A stretch of DNA of 5,525 nt, from NCBI GenBank assembly GCA_948496895.1, contig CAOOJO010000210.1:1-5525 (forward strand), read 5' to 3'. Below are positions 4,076 through 5,525 of the stretch, piece after piece. Both the position numbers and the translations under genes were made by a program. The notes beneath the pieces are model-generated. The model saw only the letters and a list, made by a program, of their open reading frames with translations, did no database searches and had not been told where the DNA came from. Origin of the DNA: an uncultured Acetatifactor sp. (GTDB lineage: Bacteria > Bacillota > Clostridia > Lachnospirales > Lachnospiraceae). Numbering within the stretch: the stretch's first letter is position 1; the number at the start of each line of letters is the position of its first letter.

Positions 4076-5525
4076 CGCAGGGGCAGCGCTACTGTCACCC
4101 TGTAGAATCCATCGCCGTATTCCGTTTTGGACAGATTCCCGTACCGCTCCGCAATCTGCCGGACGATCTTCAGGCCCAGGCCGTCCCCCTGGGGCGTTTT
4201 CCTGCGGATCCACTCCAGGGTGGCCCCGTTTTCACAGGTGAATACGAAAAAACGGTTCCGGATGCGCATGTCCAGCCGGAGATATCTCCGCGCCACGCCC
4301 GGCGCTGCTGCGGCCGCCAGCGCGTTGTCCAGAAGGTTCATGAGCAGGGAGCACAGCTCCGCGTCCGTCAGGGGCAGCTTGTCCGGAGCCTGTGTGCAGT
4401 CCAGCTCCACCTGGATTCCGGCTTCGGCGGCTTCGTCCAGCTTTCCGTTCAGAATGATATCCAGCAGCTCGTTCCCGCTCTGTACCACAGGGCATATCTT
4501 CTCGTTCTCCCCCATCAGTTCATCCAGATAGGCCGCTGTCCTCTCGTCGCGTGTGGCCTGCCGCAGGAGCCGGAAATGCTTCATCATATCATGGCGGAGC
4601 ATCATGACCTGTTCGTTCTGCCGTCGCATGGCATCATAGCCGCGCTGGGCCAGCTCGCTCCTCCGGGCCAGCAGCCGCGCCTCCGTCCGGCGGGCAATCT
4701 CCCTGCAGGCTGCCTCCGCCAGAGCCGTGGCCAGTGCCGCCGCCGTCATGATTCCGGCCAGGGGCCAGAGAATCAGCCCCGGTATCCCCAGCGCGCTGCC
4801 CGGAAACCGCCAGCGCCCCGATGCCGCCCACAGGACGATTCCCAGCGCCGTCAGAGGGCAGAAGCACCGATAGAACCAGCTTTGCTTCCATTCCAGAGCG
4901 CCGCAGAAAAACGCCGCCGCCAGCCCCACAAGCCCCACCGCGGGCATAGCCACGGCAAAGGGGAATGTGAGCCGCCCTGCAATTTGTAGAACGACATCCG
5001 CAGCCACCGCTGCTCCCTGGGCTCCGGCAGCCACCCGGAGAAGCACCTGTCGCCAGCCTGCCAGCCGGGAGGCCAGGAACACCAACAGCAGCGTCAGGGA
5101 CAGGTCGCGGGCCAGCATCGCCGCGTCCACTGGCAGGGGCCCCAGGTGGGCATTAGGGAGGAACGCCAGGGCCAGACGGCCTGCCAGCCAGAAAAAGGCA
5201 GTCAGCCCGCCGAACAGCGCCCCCGGATCCGGCGCGCCCCGGAGGGATTGCAGGGTGAACAGCGCCAGGAGCAGCGTCCCGGCGGCAAAGGCCAGAGCCC
5301 CGGGCACGGCGGTTCGGAAGCTGTCCGCAATCAGGGCGCTCTCATAGGCGAACCCGCAGTACAGCGCCACGGGGCATGGATAGACTATCGATATGTCTTC
5401 CTGTTTTTCGCCGCCGGAGGGGTTGGTGGACTGGGCGATGGTCAGGATTCTTCCGGCATAGTCCTCCGGCAGCGTCACCAGCACAGGCTCCTTCCGCCCC
5501 TGTTCCGGCATGGGCAGCCGCAGGC
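4060..5525 (-). CDS. Multi-pass GHKL sensor histidine kinase (AgrC/LytS-like), 5' end outside window
   Basis: The frame ends at TAG (4062-4060) and stays open to the window edge; residues are counted from an in-frame ATG at 5511. That ATG has no ribosome binding site and is preceded by in-frame LRLP, so the real start is probably outside. Residues 1-69 look like the end of an extracytoplasmic beta-rich domain. About seven hydrophobic segments follow (roughly 70-90, 100-118, 134-151, 156-178, 182-204, 214-231, 242-266), recalling 7TM receptor-type sensor kinases. A charged helix (268-300) leads to the H-box LRHDMMKHF with His307. NELLDIILNGK (347-357), the N-box LMNLLDNAL (390-398) and the G-box GDGLGLKIV (442-450) complete an apparently active GHKL ATPase. 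The protein should sense an external signal and phosphorylate the LytTR regulator encoded opposite it. The ligand is unknown. The membrane half is rich in Ala, Leu and Gly. Confidence 0.88.
   Translation of the reverse strand, partial: LRLPMPEQGRKEPVLVTLPEDYAGRILTIAQSTNPSGGEKQEDISIVYPCPVALYCGFAYESALIADSFRTAVPGALAFAAGTLLLALFTLQSLRGAPDPGALFGGLTAFFWLAGRLALAFLPNAHLGPLPVDAAMLARDLSLTLLLVFLASRLAGWRQVLLRVAAGAQGAAVAADVVLQIAGRLTFPFAVAMPAVGLVGLAAAFFCGALEWKQSWFYRCFCPLTALGIVLWAASGRWRFPGSALGIPGLILWPLAGIMTAAALATALAEAACREIARRTEARLLARRSELAQRGYDAMRRQNEQVMMLRHDMMKHFRLLRQATRDERTAAYLDELMGENEKICPVVQSGNELLDIILNGKLDEAAEAGIQVELDCTQAPDKLPLTDAELCSLLMNLLDNALAAAAAPGVARRYLRLDMRIRNRFFVFTCENGATLEWIRRKTPQGDGLGLKIVRQIAERYGNLSKTEYGDGFYRVTVALPLRQPLR

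Noticed and set aside
3500..4213. Open frame (237 codons) on the - strand opposite the response regulator
   Set aside because: It is antisense to a well-supported receiver-LytTR gene and also overlaps the kinase in another frame; no recognisable domain.
5509..5511. ATG as the true start of the sensor kinase
   Set aside because: No ribosome site precedes it, the frame stays open to the window end, and the residues after it read like the middle of a domain rather than a signal peptide.
1..5525. CRISPR arrays, tRNA or rRNA genes, insertion sequences, attachment sites
   Set aside because: No regularly spaced repeats, no tRNA-like cloverleaf, and no transposase or integrase motifs were seen on either strand.

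Overview
The window looks like chromosomal DNA from a GC-rich Clostridia/Lachnospiraceae-type Firmicute. This rests on the families present (a LytTR response regulator with an AgrC-like GHKL kinase, a VanZ-like protein, a small PilZ protein and a TyrA-ACT), on Shine-Dalgarno-led genes, and on sigma-A-like promoters with extended -10 boxes. The species is an inference and cannot be fixed from the sequence.

Layout. (1) 1-855 (+): the 3' part of a family 2 glycosyltransferase whose start lies outside the window. (2) 856-1018: a GC-rich, structure-forming leader followed by a clear promoter. (3) 1019-1892 (+): a two-gene operon of a 110-aa single-domain PilZ (predicted c-di-GMP receptor) and a VanZ-like membrane protein, overlapping by 11 nt and closed by an intrinsic terminator at 1916-1950. 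(4) 1951-2091: a short non-coding stretch with a strong 12-bp hairpin. (5) 2092-3192 (-): tyrA, an NAD-type prephenate dehydrogenase with a C-terminal ACT domain, with its own near-consensus promoter. (6) 3193-3346: a divergent intergenic region with one promoter for each direction and repeated short sequence elements. (7) 3347-4075 (+): a LytTR response regulator. (8) 4060-5525 (-): a multi-pass GHKL sensor kinase running off the window end. Its 3' end overlaps that of the regulator gene by 16 bp, tail to tail.

How the parts may work together. The glycosyltransferase next to the PilZ gene fits a cell-surface polysaccharide or envelope theme with c-di-GMP input, and VanZ-like proteins are also envelope-associated. 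The kinase and regulator are probably a cognate pair, although they converge rather than forming an operon. TyrA is ordinary tyrosine biosynthesis and is probably unrelated to its neighbours.

Most of the window is conventional. The points most worth a second look are the leader upstream of the PilZ operon, which has some c-di-GMP-I riboswitch-like sequence but lacks part of the consensus; the direct repeat overlapping the regulator promoter; the convergent, overlapping two-component genes; and the PilZ-VanZ pairing.
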